22,569 bases of DNA from DATHTK01 sp035463295 (GTDB lineage: Bacteria > Actinomycetota > Rubrobacteria > Rubrobacterales > Rubrobacteraceae), in assembly GCA_035463295.1 (NCBI GenBank), contig DATHTK010000060.1, positions 1 through 22,569 of the forward strand. Reading direction: 5' to 3'. Positions within the stretch are counted from its first letter, which is position 1. The number at the start of each line of letters is the position of its first letter. Made by a program: the position numbers and the translations under genes. The notes under the pieces were generated by a model. The model saw only the letters and a program-made list of their open reading frames with translations, was not told the origin of the DNA and ran no database searches. Positions 6,879-14,516 of the stretch are shown here, piece by piece.

Positions 6879-9800
6879 GCCGGGCTGCGGCGCCCGCTGG
6901 AGATCTCCGAGCCCACCTCGACCCAGCCACGCCGCGCGAAGTAGCGGGCGTAGACTTCGAGCAGATCTCCGTCGATCTCGGGCCGCCGCAGACCGCTGCG
7001 ACGCAGCGCTCGGCGCGTGTTGCGGTCGTCGTAGGCGTTGCGGTCCCAGATCTCGTCCTCCGCGGGCGCGGACCCGCGCAGCACGCCTCCGACGGGGTCG
7101 TCTCCGCGCGGCGGCGCCTCGCGAAGCGCCGCGAGCCATTCGGGGTAGGGAAGGGTCTCGAGGTCGTAGCCCATCTCCCGTAACCAGGAGAAGACCTCGT
7201 CCGCCGGAGGCGGGTCCGGGTTCGCGAGGTGGAAAACCCCGCCCACCGTCTCCGGCTCGTGCGCAATGGCGAGGATAGCCGCGGCCACAAAGTCCACGGG
7301 CGTCATCTCGAGGCGCCAGCCCTCGATTTCGGGCGCGATCCCGAGCCGGATCGACTCCGCGACGATCGCGCCGAGGAAGTCTCGCGGGTTGGATGCTCCG
7401 CTCTCGCTGTGCCCCGAGACGTTTCCGGGACGGTAGACGCGAACCGGTAGCCCGCGCCCGGCGGCCTCCCGCACGAGCCTCTCGGCGACCCACTTTGTCT
7501 GGCCATAGCCGTCCTCGCGGGCCTCGGCGAACGCGTCGAGATCCTCGTTCTCCCGGCACAGGTGGCCACCGGGAGGGAAGATCCCGTTCGTCGAGACGTA
7601 ATGCAGCACCTTTGTCTTGCGCCGGCAGACCAATCGCAAGACCTCCCGGGTGCCACCCACGTTGGCCGCCTCGAGCGCCGAGTACGGGTACACCAAGTTG
7701 ACCGCCGCGCCCGCGTGGATCACGGCGTCCACCTCGCCCGCGAGGTCCTCGAAGGCACGCTCCGGGAGGCCCAACAAGGGCTCGCCCAGGTCGCCGGAGA
7801 CCGGGACGACGCGCCGCGCGAGCTCCTGCTCGATCCCGTACCGCGAGAGGTTCTCCCGGACCTGGGCCATCGGGTCCTCATCCCCCCGCCGGCGCACAAG
7901 GCAGTAGATGCTGGCGTCGGTTCGGGAGAGCAACTCGTCGAGCAAGAACGCCCCGAGAAAACCGGTCGCGCCGGTCAGGAAGATGCATCGAGCATCCCGC
8001 AGGGAGACCGGAGCGCGCGAGCCCGGCTCTTCGGGCGAGATCTCCGGTTCCAGTACCGCCTCCGCCCGCAGGTCCGGTCTCCTCGACTGCGGCGCGCCAC
8101 CGGCGCCGTCGCGCTGGAGTGCTTCGATCCTGTCGCAGAGGCCCTCGACCGTGGGGTCTTCGAGAAAGGCCCCCATCGAGACGTGCACGCCGAAAGCCTC
8201 CTCGACGCGCCCCGAGAGCTGCGCGGCGGCGAGGGAGTGTCCGCCGAGGTCAAAGAAGTTGTCCTCGGGGCGGACGTCGCCCTTCTCCAGACGCAGCACC
8301 TCCTCCCAGGCCCGCGTGAGCGTGGCCTCCTTGTCGAACCGCGGGGCGTCCGGCGCGTGACGCCGGACCGGGCCGGCCGGTTCGGCGGCGGGGCGCTCGG
8401 GCGGAGGGGGGAGTTGCCCGCGGTCCACCTTGCCGGAGGTCGCGTGCAGCGGGAGCGCTTCGAGCTCCACGAAGGTCGCGGGGACCGCGTAGTGCGGGAG
8501 GCGTTCCTGCAATCGACGCCGGAGCTCCCCGCTGCGACCCGTGCGCGGGTCGAGGGTCCAGCCGGCATAGCGCTCCCCCTTCTCCTCTTCGGGGGCGGGG
8601 ACCAGATAGGCGACGAGACGCTTGTCCTCGCCCTCGTCGCCCTCGGCTATCACGACGCAGGCGCGGACGGCGAGGGTCTCCTCGATAGCCGCCTCCACGG
8701 CGCCGAGCTCGACGCTGTAGCCCCGGATCTTGACCATGAAGTCCGTGCGACCCAGAACCTCGAGCGAACCGTCGGCGAGGAGCCGCACCTTGTCGCCGGT
8801 GCGGTACATCCTGGCCCCATCCTCCGGAGGGAACGGGTCGGAGGGGAAGCTCTGCCGCGTCTTCTCCGGCAGGTTGACGTAGCCGCGCGCGAGGCACTCG
8901 CCGCCGACGAAGAGCTCCCCGGCCTCCCCGTCCGGAACCGGCCGACCGTCCTCGCCAAGGACATAGGTTCGGTCGGGGTCCATCGGGTGCCCGACGGGGC
9001 AGTACGTCGCGTGAGGGTTCTCCGAGAGCACGCGCAGGTCGCCGGCGGCGACCTCGTGGGTCTCGCTGCAGCTGTAGACGTTGAGAAGCCGGGTCTCGGG
9101 CAACAGGCCCATGGCGCGCCGCGCGAGGGTGCGGGTTACCACCTCGCCGTTCAACCAGAGGGTTCGCAACGCCGAGAGCCTCTCCCCGAGATCCGGGCCG
9201 CTCGCGTCGAGCACCGACTCGAGGAGGGAAGGGGTCATCAGGACCTCCGTGATCCCGTACTCCTCCAGAAAACCCACCAGCGCGGCGGGATGGTAGATCA
9301 CATCATCCGGGATGACCACGGTAGTCGCCCCACGCAACAGCGGCCGCAGCATCTCCCAGATAAAGTAGACGTTGCACCCCACCCGGTCGCCGGGCACGTA
9401 GTCGCTGACCCCGAAGCGCCATAGATACGAACGCACGGCCGCCCGGTGCGAGTTTGCTATGCCCTTGGGCTTCCCCGTCGTCCCGGAGGAGTACGAGACG
9501 AACATGAGATCCTCCTGCGTGACCCCGGACGGGCCGCCCGCCGGCTCGCCCGAGACCTCATCCTCCCACCCCCCGTCCATGCAGAGGCGCGAGATGCCGT
9601 CCGGCAGGCGTCCCGCGAAGCGTTCTTTGGTCAGAACGATCCGGGGCGCGGAGTCGTCGACGACCTCCGCGACGAGCGGCTCCGGGTAGGCCAGCTCGAG
9701 CGACAGGTACGCGGCCCCCGCCTTCATGGCCGCGAGGCACGCAATGACGTACTCGGCGCACCGGTCCATATAGACACCCACAACCTCGCCCGGACCCACC

Positions 9801-9961
9801 CCGGCGCTCCGGAGGTAGGCGGCGAGACGGTCGGCCCGCCGATCGAGCTCCTCGTAGGTGAGCTCCTCACTCGCGTCCACGAGCGCGATCGCCCGCGGCG
9901 AACGGCGCGCCTGCTCCTCGAACAGCTCGTGCAGGCAGAGATCCTTCGGGTCCCGACCCAC
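6875..9961 (-). CDS. Stand-alone NRPS-like enzyme: adenylation, carrier protein, thioester reductase (A-T-R)
   Basis: Multidomain enzyme of 1028 aa from GTG 9961. The adenylation domain (about 5-515) carries A3 YSSGTTGKPKG (157-167), A7 YRTGD (386-390), A8 DFMVKIRGYSVELG and A10 PLHATSGKVDR (504-514, Lys511). A carrier domain has DNFFDLGGHS with phosphopantetheine Ser576. A terminal reductase domain has Rossmann motif TGATGFLG (663-670) and catalytic Tyr819/Lys823 in YGQTK. There is no condensation domain. Enzymes of this build (Lys2 and NRPS-like carboxylate reductases) activate an acid, load it on the carrier and release an aldehyde with NADPH. My pocket reading lacks the Asp that holds the alpha-amino group of ordinary amino acids. 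The gene leads the operon with the dehydrogenase (ATGA overlap) and queF. A GTG at 10024 is in frame but has no SD; the site at 9969-9975 favours 9961. Confidence 0.92.
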   Translation of the reverse strand: MGRDPKDLCLHELFEEQARRSPRAIALVDASEELTYEELDRRADRLAAYLRSAGVGPGEVVGVYMDRCAEYVIACLAAMKAGAAYLSLELAYPEPLVAEVVDDSAPRIVLTKERFAGRLPDGISRLCMDGGWEDEVSGEPAGGPSGVTQEDLMFVSYSSGTTGKPKGIANSHRAAVRSYLWRFGVSDYVPGDRVGCNVYFIWEMLRPLLRGATTVVIPDDVIYHPAALVGFLEEYGITEVLMTPSLLESVLDASGPDLGERLSALRTLWLNGEVVTRTLARRAMGLLPETRLLNVYSCSETHEVAAGDLRVLSENPHATYCPVGHPMDPDRTYVLGEDGRPVPDGEAGELFVGGECLARGYVNLPEKTRQSFPSDPFPPEDGARMYRTGDKVRLLADGSLEVLGRTDFMVKIRGYSVELGAVEAAIEETLAVRACVVIAEGDEGEDKRLVAYLVPAPEEEKGERYAGWTLDPRTGRSGELRRRLQERLPHYAVPATFVELEALPLHATSGKVDRGQLPPPPERPAAEPAGPVRRHAPDAPRFDKEATLTRAWEEVLRLEKGDVRPEDNFFDLGGHSLAAAQLSGRVEEAFGVHVSMGAFLEDPTVEGLCDRIEALQRDGAGGAPQSRRPDLRAEAVLEPEISPEEPGSRAPVSLRDARCIFLTGATGFLGAFLLDELLSRTDASIYCLVRRRGDEDPMAQVRENLSRYGIEQELARRVVPVSGDLGEPLLGLPERAFEDLAGEVDAVIHAGAAVNLVYPYSALEAANVGGTREVLRLVCRRKTKVLHYVSTNGIFPPGGHLCRENEDLDAFAEAREDGYGQTKWVAERLVREAAGRGLPVRVYRPGNVSGHSESGASNPRDFLGAIVAESIRLGIAPEIEGWRLEMTPVDFVAAAILAIAHEPETVGGVFHLANPDPPPADEVFSWLREMGYDLETLPYPEWLAALREAPPRGDDPVGGVLRGSAPAEDEIWDRNAYDDRNTRRALRRSGLRRPEIDGDLLEVYARYFARRGWVEVGSEISSGRRSPA

Positions 9962-9968
9962 CCCGCTA

Positions 9969-9975
9969 CCCCTCC
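9969..9975 (-). promoter_or_regulatory. SD sequence that fixes the A-T-R gene start
   Basis: GGAGGGG on the minus strand lies 7 nt before GTG 9961. The protein from there begins directly with the usual N-terminal stretch of an adenylation domain. The extra 21 codons up to GTG 10024 are arginine-rich and look like translated leader. Confidence 0.65.
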
Positions 9976-10311
9976 ACTTCCCGATCTGCCGGGCGCGTCT
10001 CGGATAGCGTCGAGACGATGCCACGGACCCGAAGAATGTCCGGGTCTACCTTCGTACCTGACGACCTTCGCATAACGGACCACCCTTCCCTAACGTTCTC
10101 TCAGCCAACATCACACCACTCAAGCTAATGGGGGCAACAGGACGTTGCAGCAGAACCGTTACAGGCCACGCCCCGGTCGAGGACCGAGCAGGCGAAGCGG
10201 CCCGGATACGTTGGCGCACATACTACCCCGACCCGGTGGTCCCGACAGCCGCTATTTCGAAGATACGCTTAGAGTTGCGTTAAGTTTTGTTAAGAACGCG
10301 GTGTACCGGCA
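9976..10311. other. Long leader/intergenic region upstream of the A-T-R operon
   Basis: No credible gene is seen in this stretch. It must hold the promoter for the A-T-R/SDR/queF operon. The only marked element is a set of 10-bp phased repeats at 10268-10294. No convincing -35/-10 pair was found between these repeats and the start codon. Confidence 0.5.
10268..10294 (-). repeat. Ten-base-phased direct repeats upstream of the A-T-R operon
   Basis: On the minus strand CTTAAC (10289-10294) is repeated as CTTAAC (10279-10284) exactly 10 bp on. A degenerate third copy, CTCTAAG (10268-10274), follows in approximately the same phase. One-turn phasing is typical of binding sites for OmpR/PhoP-type response regulators that bind as head-to-tail dimers. 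The site lies about 310 bp upstream of the A-T-R start and 75 bp beyond the transporter stop, so it probably serves the operon. The regulator is not identified. Confidence 0.45.
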
Positions 10312-10343
10312 CGGCGAGAGCGGTTCCGGGGCCGCTCTCGCCG
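10312..10343 (-). terminator. Strong hairpin after the Nramp-like gene
   Basis: CGGCGAGAGCGG (10312-10323) and CCGCTCTCGCCG (10332-10343) form a perfect 12-bp stem with an 8-nt loop, 26 nt past the transporter stop codon. On the minus strand no clean U-tract follows, so it may be a terminator of the U-poor kind seen in high-GC actinobacteria, or an mRNA 3' stabiliser. Confidence 0.6.
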
Positions 10344-10369
10344 GGGTCTGGGTTTTCGCGGGGCGCTGC

Positions 10370-11656
10370 TTATCCTGCGATAGTGTCCATGATCTCCTGC
10401 ACGGCCAGAACGGCGAAGACCAGCACGGAGACTGCGAGGATTATGTTCGACAGCAACCCGCTGCGGTACTCGCGCTCCACGCGCAGATTCAGGAGCCACA
10501 TCAGTGTTATCGCCAGGAACGGCATGAACAGCGCGCCGAGGGAGGCGTAGATGATGACCATCAGCACCGGCTCGTCGAAGGTGAGCAGTAGCATGGGCGG
10601 GAAGGTGAGCCAGACCAGCATGGCCCGGAACCACACGCTCTTTTCGGAGAGGTACTCCTCGCCCTCTACCTCGGGCACCCGGCGGATGCTCCGCACCAGG
10701 TCGCCGAAGAGGTAGGCGGCGCCGTTCCAGGCCCCGGTGATGGAGCTGGTAGCTGCGGCCCAGAAGCCTATAAGGAACAACCAGCTCGCCACCGCCCCGA
10801 AGCGCTCAGCTATGGGATCCGAGAGTGCGACGAGGCCCTCTTCCCCGCTTATGCTCTCTCCGCTGGCGAACAGCAGTTCCGTCCCGATGACCAGCATCGA
10901 TACCATGAAGATAGCCGTGACGAGGTACCCGACGCCGAGGTCTGCGCGCATCATCGGGATCCAGGCCGGACGCCGCCAGCCGCGCTCGCGCACCCAGTAA
11001 GTATACGAGACCAGGGTGAACGTTCCTCCCACGCCTCCGAGGACCGCCAGGACGTAGCGCAGCGAGCCTTCCGGTATCCTCGGCACCACCGTCCCCAGGG
11101 CCAGTTCGCCCACGTTCGGTCCCAGCATCAGCGCCAGCCCCACGACCGTGATGAACATAAGGCCGACGAAGAACTCCATGACCCGCTCGAACAAGCTGTA
11201 ACGCCCGATGATGCAGATCCCGAACCCGAAAATAACGGAGTGCAGGATAGCCCAGGCCCAGAGCGGCATCACGTCCGGGAACATCGCCGTTACCGCCAGT
11301 GCCGCGGCGGACGGTGCCGCCGCCCCGTAGAAGAACGTCACCAGCACCAGGTAGAAGATGAAGTAACCGCTCGCCCACAGGCCCATAGTGCGCCAGCCGT
11401 CGAGGATCGTCGTCTTCGTCGCCATGTACCAGCGCCCGAGCCCCTCGGTAAGCGTGAACTTCAGGATCGCTCCCATGATGATGGTCCAGACCAGGACCGT
11501 CCCGTACTGCGTGCCGGCCGCGAGAGAGGTGACCATATCTCCGGCCCCCACTCCGGTCGCCGCGACCACCAGACCCGGACCGATCAACTTCAGTTTGCTC
11601 CCCCAGGTCGTGGGGACCTCGCTCCTCACCGCGCGCCCACCCGACGCTTCGGCCAT
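10370..11656 (-). CDS. Nramp-superfamily transporter lacking canonical metal-site motifs
   Basis: Integral membrane protein of 428 aa with about ten to eleven hydrophobic helices. The first helix (GPGLVVAATGVGAGD, 26-40) and the overall layout match the Nramp/MntH superfamily (LeuT fold, proton-coupled divalent metal uptake). However, the DPGN of helix 1 is replaced by GAGD (37-40), and the MPH of helix 6 is absent: that segment reads GGTFTLVSYTYWVRERG (210-226). Canonical Mn/Fe transport therefore cannot be assumed, and the real cargo is unknown. The start ATG has AAGGGG 7 nt upstream. It lies 128 bp downstream of queT on the same strand, with a 6-bp inverted repeat GACACC/GGTGTC (11694-11699, 11720-11725) in that gap. 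A hairpin follows its stop. Confidence 0.85.
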   Translation of the reverse strand: MAEASGGRAVRSEVPTTWGSKLKLIGPGLVVAATGVGAGDMVTSLAAGTQYGTVLVWTIIMGAILKFTLTEGLGRWYMATKTTILDGWRTMGLWASGYFIFYLVLVTFFYGAAAPSAAALAVTAMFPDVMPLWAWAILHSVIFGFGICIIGRYSLFERVMEFFVGLMFITVVGLALMLGPNVGELALGTVVPRIPEGSLRYVLAVLGGVGGTFTLVSYTYWVRERGWRRPAWIPMMRADLGVGYLVTAIFMVSMLVIGTELLFASGESISGEEGLVALSDPIAERFGAVASWLFLIGFWAAATSSITGAWNGAAYLFGDLVRSIRRVPEVEGEEYLSEKSVWFRAMLVWLTFPPMLLLTFDEPVLMVIIYASLGALFMPFLAITLMWLLNLRVEREYRSGLLSNIILAVSVLVFAVLAVQEIMDTIAG

Positions 11657-11784
11657 TCCTATTCCCCTTTCTCGCCCTCACCTCGCTACATTAGACACCA
11701 ATGCCAGGCCGGATACAACGGTGTCCGCGGGGTCCGTCGCGCGAGAGCGTCAGCCATTCGAGCACGGAACACGTCGCTGTTGCG

Positions 11785-12255
11785 TCAGACCCGGCGCACC
11801 AGGAGAGCGTTGCCGGCGAGCAGCAGTACCGACTCGGAGACGGCGACGGAGGCGAACGAGACGAGGTAAGGCAGTCCGGCGGCGAAGCGCAGCACGGTAG
11901 CGACGCCGGCGGCGATGATAATCGCGAAGAGAAAGCTGGCCAGGTAGGTGCCGATCACACCCCGCACCCGCCGGGCGACCAACCAGCAGAGCACGCCTCC
12001 CACGAGGTTCACTATGGGCATCAGGATGAGCTCTAGGGCACCGGCCAGCGGGCTGAACAGGTTTACGATTCCTACACCAACGGCGAACGCCGGGATGGTC
12101 GCCGGGTACTTGATGACCAGAGGCTTGAGCACCTCCCCGAGCCTGAACTGCAGGGGCCCGAAGGCGAAGGGCGCGACGGCGAGGCTCAACACGACGTAGA
12201 GCGCCCCCACCACCCCGGCTATAGCGACCCTCTGGGCCGGGCTGTTGTCGAGCAC
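11785..12255 (-). CDS. queT: QueT-family membrane protein, putative queuosine-precursor transporter
   Basis: Small hydrophobic protein (156 aa) with about five to six membrane helices. The N-terminal pattern ALYVVLSLAVAPFAFGPLQF followed by RLGEVLKPLV, and the later GIVNLFSP and MPIVNLVGG, are characteristic of the QueT family. QueT proteins are ECF-type substrate-binding (S) components proposed to import queuosine precursors. No ECF ATPase or EcfT gene is in the window; S components often share an energising module encoded elsewhere. The start is GTG 12255, 16 nt after the gamma-glutamyltransferase stop, with GAGG about 8 nt upstream, so the two are probably cotranscribed. No preQ1 riboswitch was recognised upstream. 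The presence of queF 6 kb away makes a salvage role plausible. Confidence 0.8.
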   Translation of the reverse strand: MLDNSPAQRVAIAGVVGALYVVLSLAVAPFAFGPLQFRLGEVLKPLVIKYPATIPAFAVGVGIVNLFSPLAGALELILMPIVNLVGGVLCWLVARRVRGVIGTYLASFLFAIIIAAGVATVLRFAAGLPYLVSFASVAVSESVLLLAGNALLVRRV

Positions 12256-12271
12256 GGTCAGGACCTCGTCG

Positions 12272-13912
12272 CTACTGCGCCAGCGCGCAGCCGTCCTTGC
12301 GCGGGTCGCTACCGCACGCCCGGACGCCGTTCTCGAAGATGCGGATGAGCTGGGCGCCGCCGGTCGGCACCTCGTAGTTCGCGCCCACCCTTACGTGGTG
12401 GCCCTTGCTTCGCAGCCGCTCCACCTCGTGGTCCGGCACGCGGCCCTCGACGAGGAGAACCTCGTCCTCGTGACGGTGGCGAGGATGGTCTACGGCCTCC
12501 TGAGGGCTCATACCGAAGTCTATGAGGCTGGAGAGGAGCTGCGCGTGACCCTGGGGCTGCATCGCGCCGCCCATCACCCCGAAGACGGCCCATAGCGCGC
12601 CGGAGCTCGTAGCGAGACCCGGGATGATCGTGTGCATCGGTCGCTTGCCGGGGGCTAGAGAGTTCGGGTGGTCGGGGTCGAGGCGGAAGGAGGTGCCCCG
12701 GTTCTGGAGGCAGACGCCCGTGCCCTCGGCGACGACGCCGCTCCCGAAGCCCTTGAAGAGGCTGTTTATGAACGAGCAACCGTTGCCCTCCGAGTCGACC
12801 GCGCAGAGGTAGGTCGTCTCCTCCCCGAGCTCGGGCTCGGCGGCCGGCGCGGAGGCGCGGTCTGGCGAGACGCGTTCGCGCAGGTCGGCGGCGTACTCTT
12901 TGGAGAGCAGGAGCTTGGTCGGGATCTCCGCGTGACGCCAGAAATCCGGGTCCCCTATCTCCTCGTAGAGGTCTCTGAAGGCGAGCTTCTTCGCCTCGAC
13001 CTCGAGGTGGATGCGGTCCGCGCTCAGAGGACCCAGAGAGGCAATATCGAAGCCCTCGAGGATGTTCAGCATCTCGAGGACGGCGACGCCCTGGCCCGGG
13101 GGTGGGATCTCGTACACCCGCACGCCCCGGTAATCCGTCGAGATGGGCTCGACCCAGAGGGTCTCGTGGGCGGCGAGGTCCTCCTCGTCCAGGTACCCGC
13201 CGGCCTCCCGCGTCGAGCGCGCGAGGCTGCGAGCTATCTCCCCGTTATAGAAGGCGTCCGAGCCTCCCTCGGCGATCGCGGAGATGGTACGCGCCAGATC
13301 TTCCTGTACAAAGACCTCGCCCGCCTCCGGAGAGTGGCCGTCCACGAGCAGCGCGCGGGTGGCGGCGTCGTTCTGGCGGAGCAGGGCCTCGCCCGTCTTC
13401 CAGTAGCGGGCGACCACCTCGGCCACGGGGAATCCCCCCTCGGCGTATCCCCGGGCGACCTCGAGCAGCCGCGCGAGCGGCAGGTTGCCCAGAGATTTCA
13501 CGGCGTCCTCCCAGAGCCGGACGGCGCCGGGGACCGTGACCGTGAGGGCGCCGCGCTCCGGCATCTCGGTCAAACCTCTGTCACGCAGCTTCTCGATGGT
13601 GGCAGAGCGCGACGCCCGACCCGAGCCGTCCGCGCCGAGCACTCGCCCCGTCCTGGCTTCGTAGAAGAGCAGAAAGGCGTCGCCGCCCATGCCGGTCTGC
13701 ATCGGGGCGAGGACGGCCATCGCGGCGGCCATCGCGACGCAGGCGTCGGCGGCGTTTCCCCCAGCGTCGAGCGCGCGGATGCCCGCCAGCGCGGCGTCCG
13801 GGTGCTCGCAGGCGACCGCTCCCTTTCTCCCGAATACCGTGGAGCGCCCACCGAGGTCCGGGCGCGCGGTACGTCTCTCGCCACCTTCCCTGCCCTCCGA
13901 GCTTCCGAACAT
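12272..13912 (-). CDS. ggt: Gamma-glutamyltransferase family protein (cytoplasmic type)
   Basis: Ntn-hydrolase of 546 aa that should self-cleave into two subunits and hydrolyse or transfer gamma-glutamyl groups (glutathione and related amides). The predicted cleavage site and nucleophile are Thr366 in EETTYLCAVD, equivalent to the TTHxxVxD of the family. MGGDAF (75-80) and MGGAMQPQGH (447-456) are the expected glycine-rich motifs. There is no signal peptide, unlike the periplasmic enzymes of enterobacteria, and the MQPQGH form resembles the YwrD-like branch, whose activity on glutathione is uncertain. The start ATG has GGGGAGG about 11 nt upstream. It is the first gene of a probable unit with queT and is divergent from the small membrane protein at 14020. 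Confidence 0.92.
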   Translation of the reverse strand: MFGSSEGREGGERRTARPDLGGRSTVFGRKGAVACEHPDAALAGIRALDAGGNAADACVAMAAAMAVLAPMQTGMGGDAFLLFYEARTGRVLGADGSGRASRSATIEKLRDRGLTEMPERGALTVTVPGAVRLWEDAVKSLGNLPLARLLEVARGYAEGGFPVAEVVARYWKTGEALLRQNDAATRALLVDGHSPEAGEVFVQEDLARTISAIAEGGSDAFYNGEIARSLARSTREAGGYLDEEDLAAHETLWVEPISTDYRGVRVYEIPPPGQGVAVLEMLNILEGFDIASLGPLSADRIHLEVEAKKLAFRDLYEEIGDPDFWRHAEIPTKLLLSKEYAADLRERVSPDRASAPAAEPELGEETTYLCAVDSEGNGCSFINSLFKGFGSGVVAEGTGVCLQNRGTSFRLDPDHPNSLAPGKRPMHTIIPGLATSSGALWAVFGVMGGAMQPQGHAQLLSSLIDFGMSPQEAVDHPRHRHEDEVLLVEGRVPDHEVERLRSKGHHVRVGANYEVPTGGAQLIRIFENGVRACGSDPRKDGCALAQ

Positions 13913-13960
13913 GGCGCTGCGATCCTCCCCTCGCGTATGAGCCTATGATCCCTCACACAG

Positions 13961-13987
13961 TTTATAGGAGTCGGCCGCGGGTATATT
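13961..13987. promoter_or_regulatory. Divergent promoter region between ggt and the 52-aa gene
   Basis: TATATT (13982-13987) reads as a -10 box for the plus-strand small gene, and TATAAA (minus strand of 13961-13966) as a -10 box for ggt. They sit 15 bp apart in an otherwise GC-rich stretch. Neither has a good -35 hexamer, so both are marked on the -10 match and on position only. Confidence 0.4.
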
Positions 13988-14019
13988 GCACCCAGCGAAC
14001 GAAATGGGAGGTACGTGAC

Positions 14020-14178
14020 ATGAACGGCGGCAAGGGACTCTACGTCGGCGGGACTCTGCTCTCGATCCTGCTCTCTCTAGCGCTCTACTTTTCCGGCAAG
14101 CGGGAGACGGCGATCTTCGTCGGCCTCTGGGCCCCGACCATCCTGAACCTGGGACAGACCCTGCTAGACGAGGACTAA
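14020..14178 (+). CDS. Small two-helix membrane protein (52 aa)
   Basis: Short gene supported by GGGAGG (14006-14011) at 8-nt spacing from ATG 14020 and by strong hydrophobic character. Two likely membrane helices (about residues 8-24 and 31-47) flank the polar turn GKRE, with a charged tail LLDED. A hairpin follows the stop codon. I do not recognise a family. Size and layout fit small membrane proteins that modify larger complexes or transporters, but nothing in the sequence says which. An in-frame ATG at 13945 lacks an SD and would place promoter sequence inside the gene. Confidence 0.65.
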   Translation: MNGGKGLYVGGTLLSILLSLALYFSGKRETAIFVGLWAPTILNLGQTLLDED

Positions 14179-14187
14179 ACGGTGCAT

Positions 14188-14209
14188 TGCGGAGGCCAAC
14201 ACCTCCGCA
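14188..14209 (+). terminator. Hairpin after the 52-aa gene
   Basis: TGCGGAGG (14188-14195) and CCTCCGCA (14202-14209) form an 8-bp stem with a CCAACA loop, 10 nt past the stop codon. It is followed only by a weak GGTTTC, so termination is likely but not certain. Confidence 0.55.
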
Positions 14210-14227
14210 GCACGCGGTTTCAGTAGC

Positions 14228-14365
14228 ACGCAGCAGGCGCACACCGAGAGCACCGCGCGTCTACGCGCGGGACCTGGCGCGTCTCCTTGACAAGAGCGCA
14301 GTGTGCGTAAGAGGACGTGTCTGCCAGAGGACGCCTTCTCGCGGCGCCTGCTGCGTTCGCAGGCG
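14228..14365. other. Convergent intergenic segment with long-range inverted repeat and alternative hairpin
   Basis: ACGCAGCAGGCGC (14228-14240) is perfectly complementary to GCGCCTGCTGCGT (14344-14356), 103 nt away. Between them lie local hairpins, including CGCGCG/CGCGCG around 14260 and CGCA/TGCG near 14300. The right arm can instead pair downstream: CGCCTGC (14345-14351) with GCAGGCG (14359-14365). The 338-bp gap between the convergent genes ending at 14178 and 14517 holds no credible protein gene. The layout allows a structured RNA or a bidirectional 3' element; I cannot say which strand is used. A further hairpin, TCGTGTA/TACACGA, lies at 14443-14460. Confidence 0.4.
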
Positions 14366-14516
14366 ACAAACACAGCACCGAGATCGGCCCTGTCCAGAAA
14401 CCCGGTACTCGATTTCGGCCGGTTTCTCAACGCATCTGGTCCTCGTGTAGACGTACACGACCTGCTTCGCCACCCATCTCGACCATTAACCCGGCAAGCT
14501 AGGCGTCTCGCGCACT

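Noticed and set aside
7562..9424. 620-codon open frame opposite the A-T-R gene
   Set aside because: Antisense shadow: no SD, and a composition rich in Arg, Gly, Val, Asp and Glu without motifs.
10145..10591. Plus-strand frame crossing the 3' end of the Nramp-like gene
   Set aside because: It spans the hairpin and phased repeats, has no SD, and its translation is Gln/Arg/His-rich without protein character.
12668..13948. 426-codon plus-strand frame opposite ggt
   Set aside because: Antisense shadow of a gene with clear catalytic motifs; it also runs through the ggt start region and promoter.
11785..13960. preQ1 riboswitch upstream of ggt-queT
   Set aside because: The leader is short and no preQ1-type pseudoknot pattern (A-rich tail after a small hairpin) was seen; the ggt-queT gap is only 16 nt.
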